A stretch of 29,748 nucleotides of DNA from a virus. Below, in pieces: positions 7,733 to 14,799 of the stretch (position 1 is the stretch's first letter; each line of letters begins with the position of its first letter). Both the position numbers and the translations under genes were made by a program. The notes under the pieces are model-generated. The model did not search any database. It had not been told where the DNA came from and saw only the letters and a list, made by a program, of their open reading frames with translations. Location of the stretch: positions 1-29,748 of IMG/VR virus record IMGVR_UViG_3300042868_006454. The stretch is one strand, 5' to 3'.

Positions 7733-8193
7733 ATACTGCCGTAAGTAAGTTTGCAGACCTTGGGCTGACTTTCAACAAACCTGAAATTGAGCAGGTTAAA
7801 CTCCCCGCAGACATCACGTTGCTCAGCAGTGAGCAGTTGGCGGAAAAGTTTACGGCACTAACCGCATGGGCAGATTACATTGCCTCCCAGCTAGCGCTTG
7901 CTCAAATCGATGAGCGAGACGCTCAGCGGAAGATGGACTACGCAGAGAATAAGTTGCTGGTCACCAAGATGGGTAATGCCGCTCGAGGCGAGCGAGTGAC
8001 GCTCGTCAAGGCGCAGGTATCGGTGGACGACAACGTTGTGGCGCTGTCTCAGCGGTATGAGGAAAAGTACGCTTACCGCAAGTTAATGGAAATGCTTCTC
8101 AATAACCATGAGCGCGACCTCACCCTTGTCAGCCGTGAGATTACCCGCCGAGGCAGCGACCAGCGTGCTATGCGTAAGGACTGGGGCGTCTGA
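7729..8193 (+). CDS. hypothetical protein, 154 residues, helical
   Basis: The GTG start overlaps the preceding stop by 4 bases and is preceded by GAGGTGA. The product is a helical, charged protein with probable coiled-coil stretches (residues about 55-80 and 105-140) and no cysteines. It ends in a basic segment (REITRRGSDQRAMRKDWGV). Its place between an exonuclease and a resolvase suggests a recombination or replication accessory factor. I do not recognise the family. Confidence 0.8.
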   Translation: MNTAVSKFADLGLTFNKPEIEQVKLPADITLLSSEQLAEKFTALTAWADYIASQLALAQIDERDAQRKMDYAENKLLVTKMGNAARGERVTLVKAQVSVDDNVVALSQRYEEKYAYRKLMEMLLNNHERDLTLVSREITRRGSDQRAMRKDWGV

Positions 8194-8498
8194 TGAGTGA
8201 CCGTAAACTTACAGACGCTTACTGGATGGAGCTGGGCGCAATCAAAGAACGCGCAAGGATACTTGAGAGTTTGCACCAGCTATTGTCAGACGAAGTTAAA
8301 GATGTAGCAGGAGACATGGACCGCGCACGCGGTATTGAAATGGCTATTGCGCTCATCAGGGGAGACCCACTTAAAGAGTTGCAGCGTTTGGCTGAGGAAA
8401 CAGGAGAACACGAAAACTTTGACAACCCGCTCATTGATGAAAAGCAAAAACAAAAAGTTCAGGATTACATTGACTTGCTAGGAATCATAGGAAAATGA
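8193..8498 (+). CDS. small hypothetical protein, 101 residues, helical
   Basis: The start is the ATG of a TGATG overlap with the preceding gene. The product is acidic and fully helical by composition, with a leucine-rich segment (ARILESLHQLLSDEV) and no recognisable catalytic motif. It ends in an ATGA overlap with the RuvC-like gene. Its place in an operon of recombination genes is the only functional clue. Confidence 0.8.
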   Translation: MSDRKLTDAYWMELGAIKERARILESLHQLLSDEVKDVAGDMDRARGIEMAIALIRGDPLKELQRLAEETGEHENFDNPLIDEKQKQKVQDYIDLLGIIGK

Positions 8499-9082
8499 CT
8501 GCCGGTAAAGAGAAGCACTTTGGTCCCGGAGTATCCAAGACCAAGTTCATTGCCATTGGCATTGACCAGTCACTGACTGGGTTTGCCCTGTCAGCGGTTA
8601 GTTTAGATGACCCTAGCCACCACGACACATGGGTGTACAAGTCCCCGTACAACGGCGTACAGAGGCTGTACGACATCTCTCAGTGGATTCGTGGAAAGCT
8701 CATGCTGATGTCTGGTCACAAGATTGTAGACGTTGCCATGGAAGGCACGGTTCTGGCATCGCAGTCCGCCTTGGTGTTGGGAGAATTGTCTGCCGTTGTA
8801 AAGATGACGCTATGGGTAATGTACGGCAATCAGCCGGAACTACGTACGCCCTTGCAAATTCCGCCAATGACACTCAAGAAGTACGCGTCAGGTAAAGGCA
8901 CCTCCAAGAAACAAGAAATGCTCCTTCAGATTTACAAACGGTGGGGCATTGAGTTCAACGATGACAACGCCGCAGATGCGTATGCCCTTGCCAGATTGGC
9001 TGGAAGCGTGCAAATTGACGCTATCGAGAAGGCAGTTGTCGAGCAGGTTTCCGACCCCAAATACCGTGACACGGTTCAATAA
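8495..9082 (+). CDS. ruvC: RuvC-like Holliday junction resolvase
   Basis: This 195-residue RNase H-fold nuclease starts at the ATG of an ATGA overlap. It has the RuvC acidic set in order: IGIDQSLTGFA (D24), VAMEGT (E83), and FNDDNAADAYALA (D157, D161). The lysine-rich segment KKYASGKGTSKK fits the junction-binding region of the family. It would cleave branched DNA produced by recombination or replication, including before packaging. It is the last gene of the replication and recombination group and is followed by a promoter-like element. Confidence 0.9.
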   Translation: MTAGKEKHFGPGVSKTKFIAIGIDQSLTGFALSAVSLDDPSHHDTWVYKSPYNGVQRLYDISQWIRGKLMLMSGHKIVDVAMEGTVLASQSALVLGELSAVVKMTLWVMYGNQPELRTPLQIPPMTLKKYASGKGTSKKQEMLLQIYKRWGIEFNDDNAADAYALARLAGSVQIDAIEKAVVEQVSDPKYRDTVQ

Positions 9083-9103
9083 CCTCTGTACCCTGATAGT
9101 AGG
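9078..9103 (+). promoter_or_regulatory. promoter-like element A upstream of spoVS
   Basis: The block begins with AATAACCTCT (9078-9087) and continues with a short dyad, CCCT-GATAGT-AGGG, ending near 9103. Overlapping it, ATAGTAG (9096-9102) pairs with CTACTAT (9116-9122). The same layout recurs at 9431-9456, downstream of spoVS. The TGATAGTAG part resembles a weak extended -10. It may be a promoter, an operator or both. Confidence 0.4.
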
Positions 9104-9137
9104 GACGGGCACCGACTACTATTAAGGAACACTACCT

Positions 9138-9431
9138 GTGTCAGAAGACATCGTTATCAACTCGTCAGAAGAGCCATTCCTCCGAGTGAGTGCAGGCTCT
9201 AACCCCCAATCCGTAGCATCCGCAATCGCCCACGCAATTTACGACACTCACAGCGTAAAGCTTCGAGCAGTCGGCGCGGGAGCCGTTAATCAGGCGTGTA
9301 AAGCCATGGCAATCGCCCGTGGGTACGCCGCTCCCCGAGGGTTTGACCTTACTTTTAAGGTTGGGTTCACAACGATTGAGTCGCGAGATGGCGAGATTTC
9401 TGCTCTTGTTTTTACTGTTACAGGAACCTAA
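9138..9431 (+). CDS. spoVS: SpoVS-family (Alba-like) protein
   Basis: This 97-residue protein has a GTG start with AAGGA nine bases upstream. It matches the SpoVS family along its length: FLRVSAGSNPQSVASAIAHA, then AVGAGAVNQACKAMAIARG, then APRGFDL and a closing beta strand. SpoVS is a small Alba-like, probably nucleic-acid-binding protein; in Bacillus it affects septation and spore coat formation, and homologues are widespread in non-sporulating bacteria. A phage copy could bind DNA or RNA or alter host development or division. The gene is flanked on both sides by similar promoter-like elements, which suggests a separately expressed or mobile unit. Confidence 0.92.
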   Translation: MSEDIVINSSEEPFLRVSAGSNPQSVASAIAHAIYDTHSVKLRAVGAGAVNQACKAMAIARGYAAPRGFDLTFKVGFTTIESRDGEISALVFTVTGT

Positions 9432-9456
9432 ATAACCTCTACTCTTGATATAAGAG
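9431..9456 (+). promoter_or_regulatory. promoter-like element B upstream of the 9470 gene
   Basis: AATAACCTCT (9431-9440) is identical to element A and is followed by CTCTT-GATAT-AAGAG (9442-9456), a perfect 5-bp dyad. TGATATAAG (9446-9454) is a good extended -10 (TGn-TATAAG). The gene it would serve starts at 9470 with a strong AAGGAG site. This is the best single promoter candidate on the + strand. Confidence 0.5.
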
Positions 9457-9469
9457 CTAAGGAGTTCTC

Positions 9470-9889
9470 ATGGCAAAATTTTCCGACATGGGTCACGGTA
9501 TGCGCCGTCGCATGGGCGCGCCATCAAACCACCACGAATCGGCAGGTCACGAAATGGCAGAACGCAATCACATGACCTCTGACGAGGCAATGGAGCAGCA
9601 CGCAAACGAAGGAAGCGCACGCGCTTACATGGGAGCCGTTGTTCGCCCCGCTTTGCAGGGCACGTTGATGCCCCGCAAGAACACCCAGTCAGCTGACCCC
9701 AGCAACCCGGGTTCAAAGCAAAATCGAGTGAACATTGAGCGTATTGGCGCGACTTACCGCGTAACCGCTCGCCACTCATTTCAGCTTGACCCTGCCGCGG
9801 GCGCAACCATGGCAAGCGCACGTATCGTTCCGTCGATTCAGGGTCGCGAGAACCCGAACTTCGAGTCCGGTATGCAGTCAAGCTACTAA
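9470..9889 (+). CDS. hypothetical protein, 139 residues
   Basis: An ATG follows AAGGAG at good spacing, just after the promoter-like element. The first half is rich in His, Met, Glu and Arg (MRRRMG, HHESAGHEMAERNHM); the second half carries proline/asparagine-rich linkers and a probable beta region (NIERIGATYRVTARHSFQL). There are no cysteines or membrane segments. I do not recognise it. It opens the run of unknown genes from 9.5 to 17 kb. Confidence 0.8.
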   Translation: MAKFSDMGHGMRRRMGAPSNHHESAGHEMAERNHMTSDEAMEQHANEGSARAYMGAVVRPALQGTLMPRKNTQSADPSNPGSKQNRVNIERIGATYRVTARHSFQLDPAAGATMASARIVPSIQGRENPNFESGMQSSY

Positions 9890-9898
9890 GGGGGAGTC

Positions 9899-10174
9899 AT
9901 GGACAACTCGTCCACACCTAGCTCTTCGGCTAGTGGTGCTCAGTTTGGCAACATGCACATGGAACCACCGCCGATTCCTAAATCTGACCCCGGAGCGTCG
10001 TTTGGTAAGCAAATGGCGCCCATTCACGTTGCTCCGATGTCAAAGAGCAACTACGGTCTTAGCAGGTACACGGCTTGGAACGTTGGCTCTGGAGAGTCTT
10101 TGGGTAGTCAAAACATGGGTAGCTTCCGCAACCTTGATGGACCTTCCCAGCAACAGCCGGTAGAGATTAAGTAA
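9899..10174 (+). CDS. hypothetical protein, 91 residues, probably disordered
   Basis: The ATG follows AAGGGGGAG. The product is low in hydrophobic residues and rich in Ser, Pro, Gly, Asn and Met, so it is probably intrinsically disordered. It ends in a TAATG junction with the next gene. No motif or family is recognised. The strong ribosome-binding site and co-linear neighbours support that it is real. Confidence 0.75.
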   Translation: MDNSSTPSSSASGAQFGNMHMEPPPIPKSDPGASFGKQMAPIHVAPMSKSNYGLSRYTAWNVGSGESLGSQNMGSFRNLDGPSQQQPVEIK

Positions 10175-10965
10175 TGGCACGGAGCTTCGGTGAAATGATT
10201 ACCGGCGCAAACGTCGGTCGTGATTTCCACGTAGAGTCTGCCTCACAAGGCGCTAATGACTATGCCCGTCAAATGGGGCTAGTCCGTCCCCAACGGTTTG
10301 ACAATGTGCTGGTAAATATCCCTCAAGCCAGACGTATTGCAGGGGACTACATGGCTGCTCCCGAGTACGATAAAGCAGCTGAGCCCAACTATCGTGCAAT
10401 GGCAGACGAAACAAGTAAGCAGTTTGAGTTTATGACGCGCCCTCGCCGCAAAGGCGGTATGGGAATGAGCGCCGAGGTCACTAAAGAAGACCCCTACACC
10501 AAGCCGTCTACCGTTCCCGGGTCTAAGTATGCTGCTCCTGACCCCTCCGCAATGATTCGCGATGTAAGGGAAAACAACCGAATTAAAGTTCTTTCCACGG
10601 AAACCACAGGTGGGCATCCTTACTTCACAAACGAAGAAAACGACATGTTTCGAGCAGTGCATGACGTGTTTGGTCACGCTGCAACTGGTCGTGCGTTTGA
10701 CCCTCACGGCGAAGAAGCCGCTTTCCGTAGCCACTACGCCATGTTTAGCCCTCAAGCTCGTCCTGCTATGGCGTCCGAAACCCGCGGACAAAACTCCGCC
10801 AACAATTACGCCGGACTAGCCCAAGGAGAGTTTGCTACGCAAAAGGTGGTAACATTACCCTCGACACAACTAATTACGCCGTATGGTCGTCGTGCCGTTT
10901 TCCACACAGCACTGGCGCAAGCCAAACGGGCACATGAGAGGGCATTTGGACCAGTAAATGAGTGA
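10174..10965 (+). CDS. phage protein with HDVFGH motif (possible metal site)
   Basis: This 263-residue protein is coupled through a TAATG junction. The N-terminal third has IPQARRIAGDYMAAPEYDKA, a pattern I recognise from uncharacterised phage proteins. The core is FRAVHDVFGHAATG (H163, H168), E180/E181 and SETRGQNSANNY (E202). This is a conserved block in proteins of several phage groups, to my recollection without an assigned function. The spacing HDxxGH followed by a glutamate about 34 residues later recalls the two-His-one-Glu iron site of aromatic amino acid hydroxylases, but that is inference only. No signal peptide or membrane segment is present. Confidence 0.8.
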   Translation: MARSFGEMITGANVGRDFHVESASQGANDYARQMGLVRPQRFDNVLVNIPQARRIAGDYMAAPEYDKAAEPNYRAMADETSKQFEFMTRPRRKGGMGMSAEVTKEDPYTKPSTVPGSKYAAPDPSAMIRDVRENNRIKVLSTETTGGHPYFTNEENDMFRAVHDVFGHAATGRAFDPHGEEAAFRSHYAMFSPQARPAMASETRGQNSANNYAGLAQGEFATQKVVTLPSTQLITPYGRRAVFHTALAQAKRAHERAFGPVNE

Positions 10966-11161
10966 AACAACCGTAGGAATTGACGTTATTACTGCAGAAT
11001 TTATGCTTGACCTTCCCGAAGGAACAAAGATTCTTTCCGCCGCCGTCTCTAACGATAAGCTCCTGCTTACACTTGAGACCGCCGAAGACTTCCCCGAAGG
11101 AAGCACGCTGGTATATGAGAGCGATGACTACGGAAACGTGGCATTGACCGGAGCTAACTGA
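10958..11161 (+). CDS. small hypothetical protein, 67 residues
   Basis: The ATG overlaps the previous gene's end by 8 bases. The product is acidic, beta-rich by composition (KILSAAVSNDKLLLTLETA), without cysteines. It looks like a small all-beta fold. The family is not recognised. Confidence 0.7.
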   Translation: MSETTVGIDVITAEFMLDLPEGTKILSAAVSNDKLLLTLETAEDFPEGSTLVYESDDYGNVALTGAN

Positions 11162-11168
11162 CCCTAGG

Positions 11169-11200
11169 TTTACTGTGATATTCCCCGTTTTATAGGGGAA
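11169..11200 (+). promoter_or_regulatory. promoter-like sequence with embedded dyad
   Basis: TTTACT (11169-11174) and TATAGG (11191-11196) are separated by 16 bases, a plausible weak -35/-10 pair. A dyad TTCCCC (11181-11186) / GGGGAA (11195-11200) spans the spacer and the -10, so a bound protein there could block it. The AGGGGA of the right arm could also act as ribosome-binding site for the gene at 11210. Promoter and operator readings are both inference. Confidence 0.35.
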
Positions 11201-11209
11201 CATGGGTAT

Positions 11210-11695
11210 ATGACCCGTCATCCCGTTGCCCCTGCAGTATGGGACAAGGCGTTGTCGGACGCAAAGAGTTCCGCCAACTCTTTGGGGAACCCCGTGCTTA
11301 GTGCGGTGGCGTTTGGTAATTCTGTGCGAAATACCGGTGGTGCCTCTATTAACTTGAGCACACGAAAGTTTTTAGATAATAACGAGCCTGCCTACATGGT
11401 TGGTGGCGAAGAGGGAGTTTCTCCCGCTAAAGTTGCCCCAATTGCCGGGTCTTCTGAGCCAGCATTAGACGATATTATTCGACAGATGCACCGAGTTAAG
11501 AACTCCGTTGGAGACTCTAAAGACGTTTACTTAGGGGCATGGGACGACAATACGGGAAACATAGTCTTTGACGCGTCGCGTAAATACGGCAATAAAGGCA
11601 AAGCCATGAATGTGGCTCGAGAACGCCGCGAAGACGCTATTTACGACGTAAAAAAACAACAAGATATTCCCGTAGATTACCCGGGAGGTAAGTAA
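11210..11695 (+). CDS. hypothetical protein, 161 residues
   Basis: The ATG lies 10 bases after AGGGGA and after the promoter-like dyad. The C-terminal half (DVYLGAWDDNTGNIVFDASRKY followed by a helix with AMNVARERREDAIYDV) looks like a small alpha/beta domain. I recall similar 'lGgWvd...vDvS..y' segments in large phage polyvalent proteins, without a known function. No catalytic residues can be named. It ends in a TAATG junction. Confidence 0.78.
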   Translation: MTRHPVAPAVWDKALSDAKSSANSLGNPVLSAVAFGNSVRNTGGASINLSTRKFLDNNEPAYMVGGEEGVSPAKVAPIAGSSEPALDDIIRQMHRVKNSVGDSKDVYLGAWDDNTGNIVFDASRKYGNKGKAMNVARERREDAIYDVKKQQDIPVDYPGGK

Positions 11696-12228
11696 TGGCT
11701 GGTGGAACAAGCAACTTTTCCCCGTCACAGAACTGGCAGTCTCTAGGGGCTGGAGGGCTAAACGGGTATAACAACCAAGGTGGTTCTGGAACGCCAATTG
11801 CGCGGTCAGACCTAGATGCCATCCGCATCGGTACGGGACGTGTACCCAGTGCAGAATACCCCGATGGATACCTAGGGACAATCCGCAGCCGTCGTGACGA
11901 CCGGCTCCTTGACAGCATCAAGAATCGCGTCAACCAGAAAGCGTATCAGCGAGGCGTTCACAAGGGTGAACGCATCGAGCCCTCCTCCTACTTTTGGGCA
12001 CCAGAGTTTGGTGCAGAAGACGGTTTAAAACGTCAAATGAAAGCGAAGCAAGTAAGTATCAACGGAGTTACGTTGTACCGGATTCCTCGCGCCGCACCGG
12101 ACATTCGGCTTACTCCCGCCCCACATCTGGTTAACGATGGAAAGACAAACATGCGGGCAGGCGAACCCGGCACCATCAACATGCGTCGTGCCGACCAGTT
12201 GAACTACCTCAAGCCTGTTTGGAGATAG
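11695..12228 (+). CDS. hypothetical protein, 177 residues
   Basis: This gene is coupled through TAATG. The product is rich in Gly, Asn and Arg, with a flexible N-terminus and a probable beta segment (VSINGVTLYRIP). There are no cysteines or membrane segments. The composition would suit a minor structural or DNA-associated protein, but no family is recognised. Confidence 0.78.
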   Translation: MAGGTSNFSPSQNWQSLGAGGLNGYNNQGGSGTPIARSDLDAIRIGTGRVPSAEYPDGYLGTIRSRRDDRLLDSIKNRVNQKAYQRGVHKGERIEPSSYFWAPEFGAEDGLKRQMKAKQVSINGVTLYRIPRAAPDIRLTPAPHLVNDGKTNMRAGEPGTINMRRADQLNYLKPVWR

Positions 12229-12231
12229 CTC

Positions 12232-13134
12232 ATGGCGGAGAGAGTTATTCCGGGACCTACAGCCCGTTTCATTCCGTTGGTTGCTAATAGGGGCGCGCTT
12301 AGTCAAAAAGCCTACTCAGACGTCGGTATTCAGCCCGTAAATTTTGGACCAAAAAGCACAACTAACACCATCCCCGGAGCAGCCGCTGAAAACGCACTTG
12401 TTGGTCGTAGGACAACCGCGCACCTTGGGCGTCAGTTTGACGCTATGGTGCAAAATACCCGCGCACTTATGGAGCACGCACAAAGTACGGGCAACCTTCA
12501 TAGCTGGAGTCAGTTTTACCCCAAAGCGCACGAATTTGCTGCCCAATTGGAGCGGGAACATGGGGGGCTAACCCACCTACAGGCATCGGGCGTCGTGGCG
12601 TCTCTATCCGGAGGTGGCGGAGAGTGGGAAAAGAATCAAGAGAACGCACTTCGTGTTATGCGCGCCCACCAATCTGGAACAGACATTATTCACAGTGACC
12701 TTATGGGAGTCGAAGGTTCGCGCCTAAACAACGCCCATAGAATTCTCCGTGGAGCAAACCCCCGCGAAGTTCTTGGAAACTTGAAAGAACGAAACTTTAT
12801 GGAGAACATCCATAACCCTGAAGGGGACCAAGTCACCGTTGATACTCACATGTATCACGGAATGACTGGTTGGAAACGCCCATGGCGAGGCTCGGGCGGA
12901 GGTGCCCCCGGTCTACAGGACTCCCGCGTGTACCACTTCATGGCGGGCGCTCTTACTGACGTGGCGCACGAGTACGGGCTGAACCCGAATGAGGGTCAGT
13001 CAACCGCGTGGTATGCCGCTAAAGACATCGCGGGTGGAAAGCACGGGTATGTACCTCCACATCACTCCCGTTTTGCAGAGTACTTTGACCCTAAAGTCGT
13101 TACCCCCGGCAAGCGGTACCGGAGTGAGCCATGA
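12232..13134 (+). CDS. hypothetical phage protein with weak HhH-glycosylase-like pattern
   Basis: The ATG follows GGAG in TGGAGATAGCTC. The 300-residue product has, in order, FYPKAHEFAAQLEREHGGLT, SGGGGEWEKNQENALRV, a helix-rich region with LNNAHRILRGANPREVLGN, VTVDTHMYHGMTGW (D204) and QSTAWYAAKDIAGG. This order is familiar from uncharacterised phage proteins. The VDTH segment recalls the catalytic-Asp segment of HhH-GPD DNA glycosylases (VDTHIFR in endonuclease III), preceded by a helical region, but no clear HhH hairpin (LPGVG) is visible. I therefore call it hypothetical and mention DNA glycosylase-like as a possibility. Confidence 0.75.
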   Translation: MAERVIPGPTARFIPLVANRGALSQKAYSDVGIQPVNFGPKSTTNTIPGAAAENALVGRRTTAHLGRQFDAMVQNTRALMEHAQSTGNLHSWSQFYPKAHEFAAQLEREHGGLTHLQASGVVASLSGGGGEWEKNQENALRVMRAHQSGTDIIHSDLMGVEGSRLNNAHRILRGANPREVLGNLKERNFMENIHNPEGDQVTVDTHMYHGMTGWKRPWRGSGGGAPGLQDSRVYHFMAGALTDVAHEYGLNPNEGQSTAWYAAKDIAGGKHGYVPPHHSRFAEYFDPKVVTPGKRYRSEP

Positions 13135-13523
13135 CATCACGTTTTGACGGAAATTACGACCAGACTAAGCCGTGGGCAGGTCCGGGAGACAGTGGCGCAA
13201 ACGCCACTAATCGTCATGCTCCGACTTCAGCGGAGAAGTCTTGGACGTATTTAGGTCCGTGGGCATCCAACGAAGAGCGGTTGGTCCAACAGGCGTTGGT
13301 TGTGGCAATGATTCCGGGAGCCAAGATTCGCGACATGGTCAAGCCTCCACTGCCCCAAATCAGGCTCTTTCCCGACCGTTTTGGGTACGGACCGCGGACT
13401 CAGCCGGAGATTGAAGACATTGTGAGTATTGACCGCGTTTACACAGAGCCCCGCGTATCATGGTATTCAGGGGGAGTTGGAAGCTACTCAGGTTCTTCCC
13501 GTAACAGTTTGGCAGGAGACTAA
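13131..13523 (+). CDS. hypothetical protein, 130 residues
   Basis: The gene starts in an ATGA overlap and ends in a TAATG junction. The product has a polar N-terminus (NYDQTKPWAGPGDSGANATN), a single amphipathic helix (ASNEERLVQQALVVAMIPGAKI) and a tyrosine/glycine-rich end. No motif is recognised. Confidence 0.75.
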   Translation: MTSRFDGNYDQTKPWAGPGDSGANATNRHAPTSAEKSWTYLGPWASNEERLVQQALVVAMIPGAKIRDMVKPPLPQIRLFPDRFGYGPRTQPEIEDIVSIDRVYTEPRVSWYSGGVGSYSGSSRNSLAGD

Positions 13524-13723
13524 TGGACGACGGCGACGGCGCATATACCCTCGAGTTGCAGGCAGCCCAATACGCAAAAAACGCCGCACTGTACCCGGGG
13601 TCTTCCCCGTGCCCACAGTGTGGAATCATCATGAACCCTGTGGAGTACATGTACAGCCGTGGGCTGTGCCCGTCGTGCCACGAAAACCGCATGTCACACC
13701 GTATAAAGAATAGGCTCGCGTAA
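13523..13723 (+). CDS. small zinc-ribbon protein
   Basis: This 66-residue gene is joined by TAATG on both sides. The product is a short helix followed by a zinc ribbon with CPQC and CPSC about 20 residues apart and a basic tail (HENRMSHRIKNRLA). Such proteins bind nucleic acids or act as protein adaptors. It is the second of several cysteine-pair proteins in this block. Confidence 0.8.
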   Translation: MDDGDGAYTLELQAAQYAKNAALYPGSSPCPQCGIIMNPVEYMYSRGLCPSCHENRMSHRIKNRLA

Positions 13724-14589
13724 TGGCAGACAACGTTATTTATGGTAAAAACGGGCTTCCGTATGAACCGGAGATTCAAGAAGCTATAAAGATTGCCAAA
13801 CGAGATGGCAAGCGTATCCCCGCCGCAGTGAAGCGCGCCATGGATTCTCACGACGCCCCCGAAGGCATGGGGAGCACCGTAAAGCCTAAGGCTGTGGCTC
13901 CGTACAACCCCCCGGCACCAGAGGTCCCTGAGGCAAAGCCGCAGATGATGGGTGACCCCAAGAAGAACACAAAGCCCAAGGGAGCCGCCAACCCCACGCC
14001 CCGCAGCGAGCGGGCATACCCGCCCAGTGGTCCTCGCGGTTCGGGAAACGCTAAGCGTACCCAGTCGGACTCCAGCCTCCGCGTGGATAGTGGAGACCTC
14101 ACCGACCTTGGCGTTGCTGACGCCCAGCGTGGTGGAAAGGTCAAGACAGTAGGGTTTGTAACGCCTCTTCGTAAAACGGCACCCAAAGGACCCTCCGCCG
14201 CAGATGCTCCAACGGAAGCATTCCGCGTTAGGCAGTCCGGTCCATCGGTATCCATTAGCCTCCCTGAGCACCATCAAGACATATCTAACGTAGTGCGGTA
14301 CTTGCGAGACGCAACGCGTGGTCTTTCCGGAGACCAAACCCATCAGACAATGGTCCGGAGTATGCTTGACCACGCAGAGACCCGGCTGCAGTCTTCTGCA
14401 AAGTTCCACAACGAGGGCGACCACCAAAGCGCAGTGGCTGAGCTCACGGCAACCGTAAGCGGAATCGCTACGGCAACAGGCAGCCTTGCTCGACACCCAG
14501 CAATCTCGTCTAATCCCGGCTTTAATCCCGAGATTGGCATGGGCGCTAAAAACACCCTGCAAAACTACCGAAACAGTTTAGGAGCATAG
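13723..14589 (+). CDS. hypothetical protein, 288 residues, long disordered centre
   Basis: The gene starts in a TAATG overlap. Residues about 45-170 are rich in Pro, Lys, Ser, Gly and Ala and likely disordered. The C-terminal 100 residues look like a helical bundle (HHQDISNVVRYLRDATRGLS, then two more long helices ending ATGSLARHP). The N-terminal 40 residues are basic and helical. The design, a basic head plus linker plus bundle, suits a DNA-associated or scaffolding protein, but I recognise no family. Confidence 0.78.
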   Translation: MADNVIYGKNGLPYEPEIQEAIKIAKRDGKRIPAAVKRAMDSHDAPEGMGSTVKPKAVAPYNPPAPEVPEAKPQMMGDPKKNTKPKGAANPTPRSERAYPPSGPRGSGNAKRTQSDSSLRVDSGDLTDLGVADAQRGGKVKTVGFVTPLRKTAPKGPSAADAPTEAFRVRQSGPSVSISLPEHHQDISNVVRYLRDATRGLSGDQTHQTMVRSMLDHAETRLQSSAKFHNEGDHQSAVAELTATVSGIATATGSLARHPAISSNPGFNPEIGMGAKNTLQNYRNSLGA

Positions 14590-14591
14590 CC

Positions 14592-14741
14592 GTGGAACCA
14601 GTACCAAATCGCGCCAAAGGAACTTCACGCGGAACCGACTACCAGCACCCACACGGCGTTGTGTACTCTCACGAGAACTGCTCTACTTGTGCAGCATGGG
14701 AAGACGCCGATGCCGCAAAGAATGAGTCTCGCGGACGCTAA
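14592..14741 (+). CDS. 49-residue protein with MEPVPNRAK tag
   Basis: A GTG start two bases after the preceding stop opens a 49-codon frame ending TAA at 14739-14741. The product starts MEPVPNRAK and contains YSHENCSTCAAW, with a CxxC and a nearby histidine that could bind zinc. The gene at 14800 starts with the same nine residues, encoded with different third-codon bases, which strongly supports that this short frame is translated. There is no strong ribosome-binding site; coupling to the upstream gene is likely. Confidence 0.75.
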   Translation: MEPVPNRAKGTSRGTDYQHPHGVVYSHENCSTCAAWEDADAAKNESRGR

Positions 14742-14757
14742 GCGTGCGCGCTGTAAT

Positions 14758-14791
14758 ACCAACTGAGATACTAGAAGTAACCTTTTAGGAG
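14758..14791 (+). promoter_or_regulatory. possible promoter and ribosome-binding site before the 14800 gene
   Basis: The gap contains ACTGAGATACTAGAAG, in which TGAGATACT resembles an extended -10 like the TGATA elements near 9.1 and 9.45 kb. AGGAG at 14787-14791 is 8 bases before the ATG at 14800 but only 2 before the ATG at 14794, which decides the start. Promoter function is inferred. Confidence 0.35.
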
Positions 14792-14799
14792 AAATGACC

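Noticed and set aside
13360-14562. A 400-codon open frame on the - strand
   Set aside because: It runs opposite three well-coupled + strand genes, is rich in Cys, Arg and His as is typical of shadow frames, and lies alone against the direction of the whole block.
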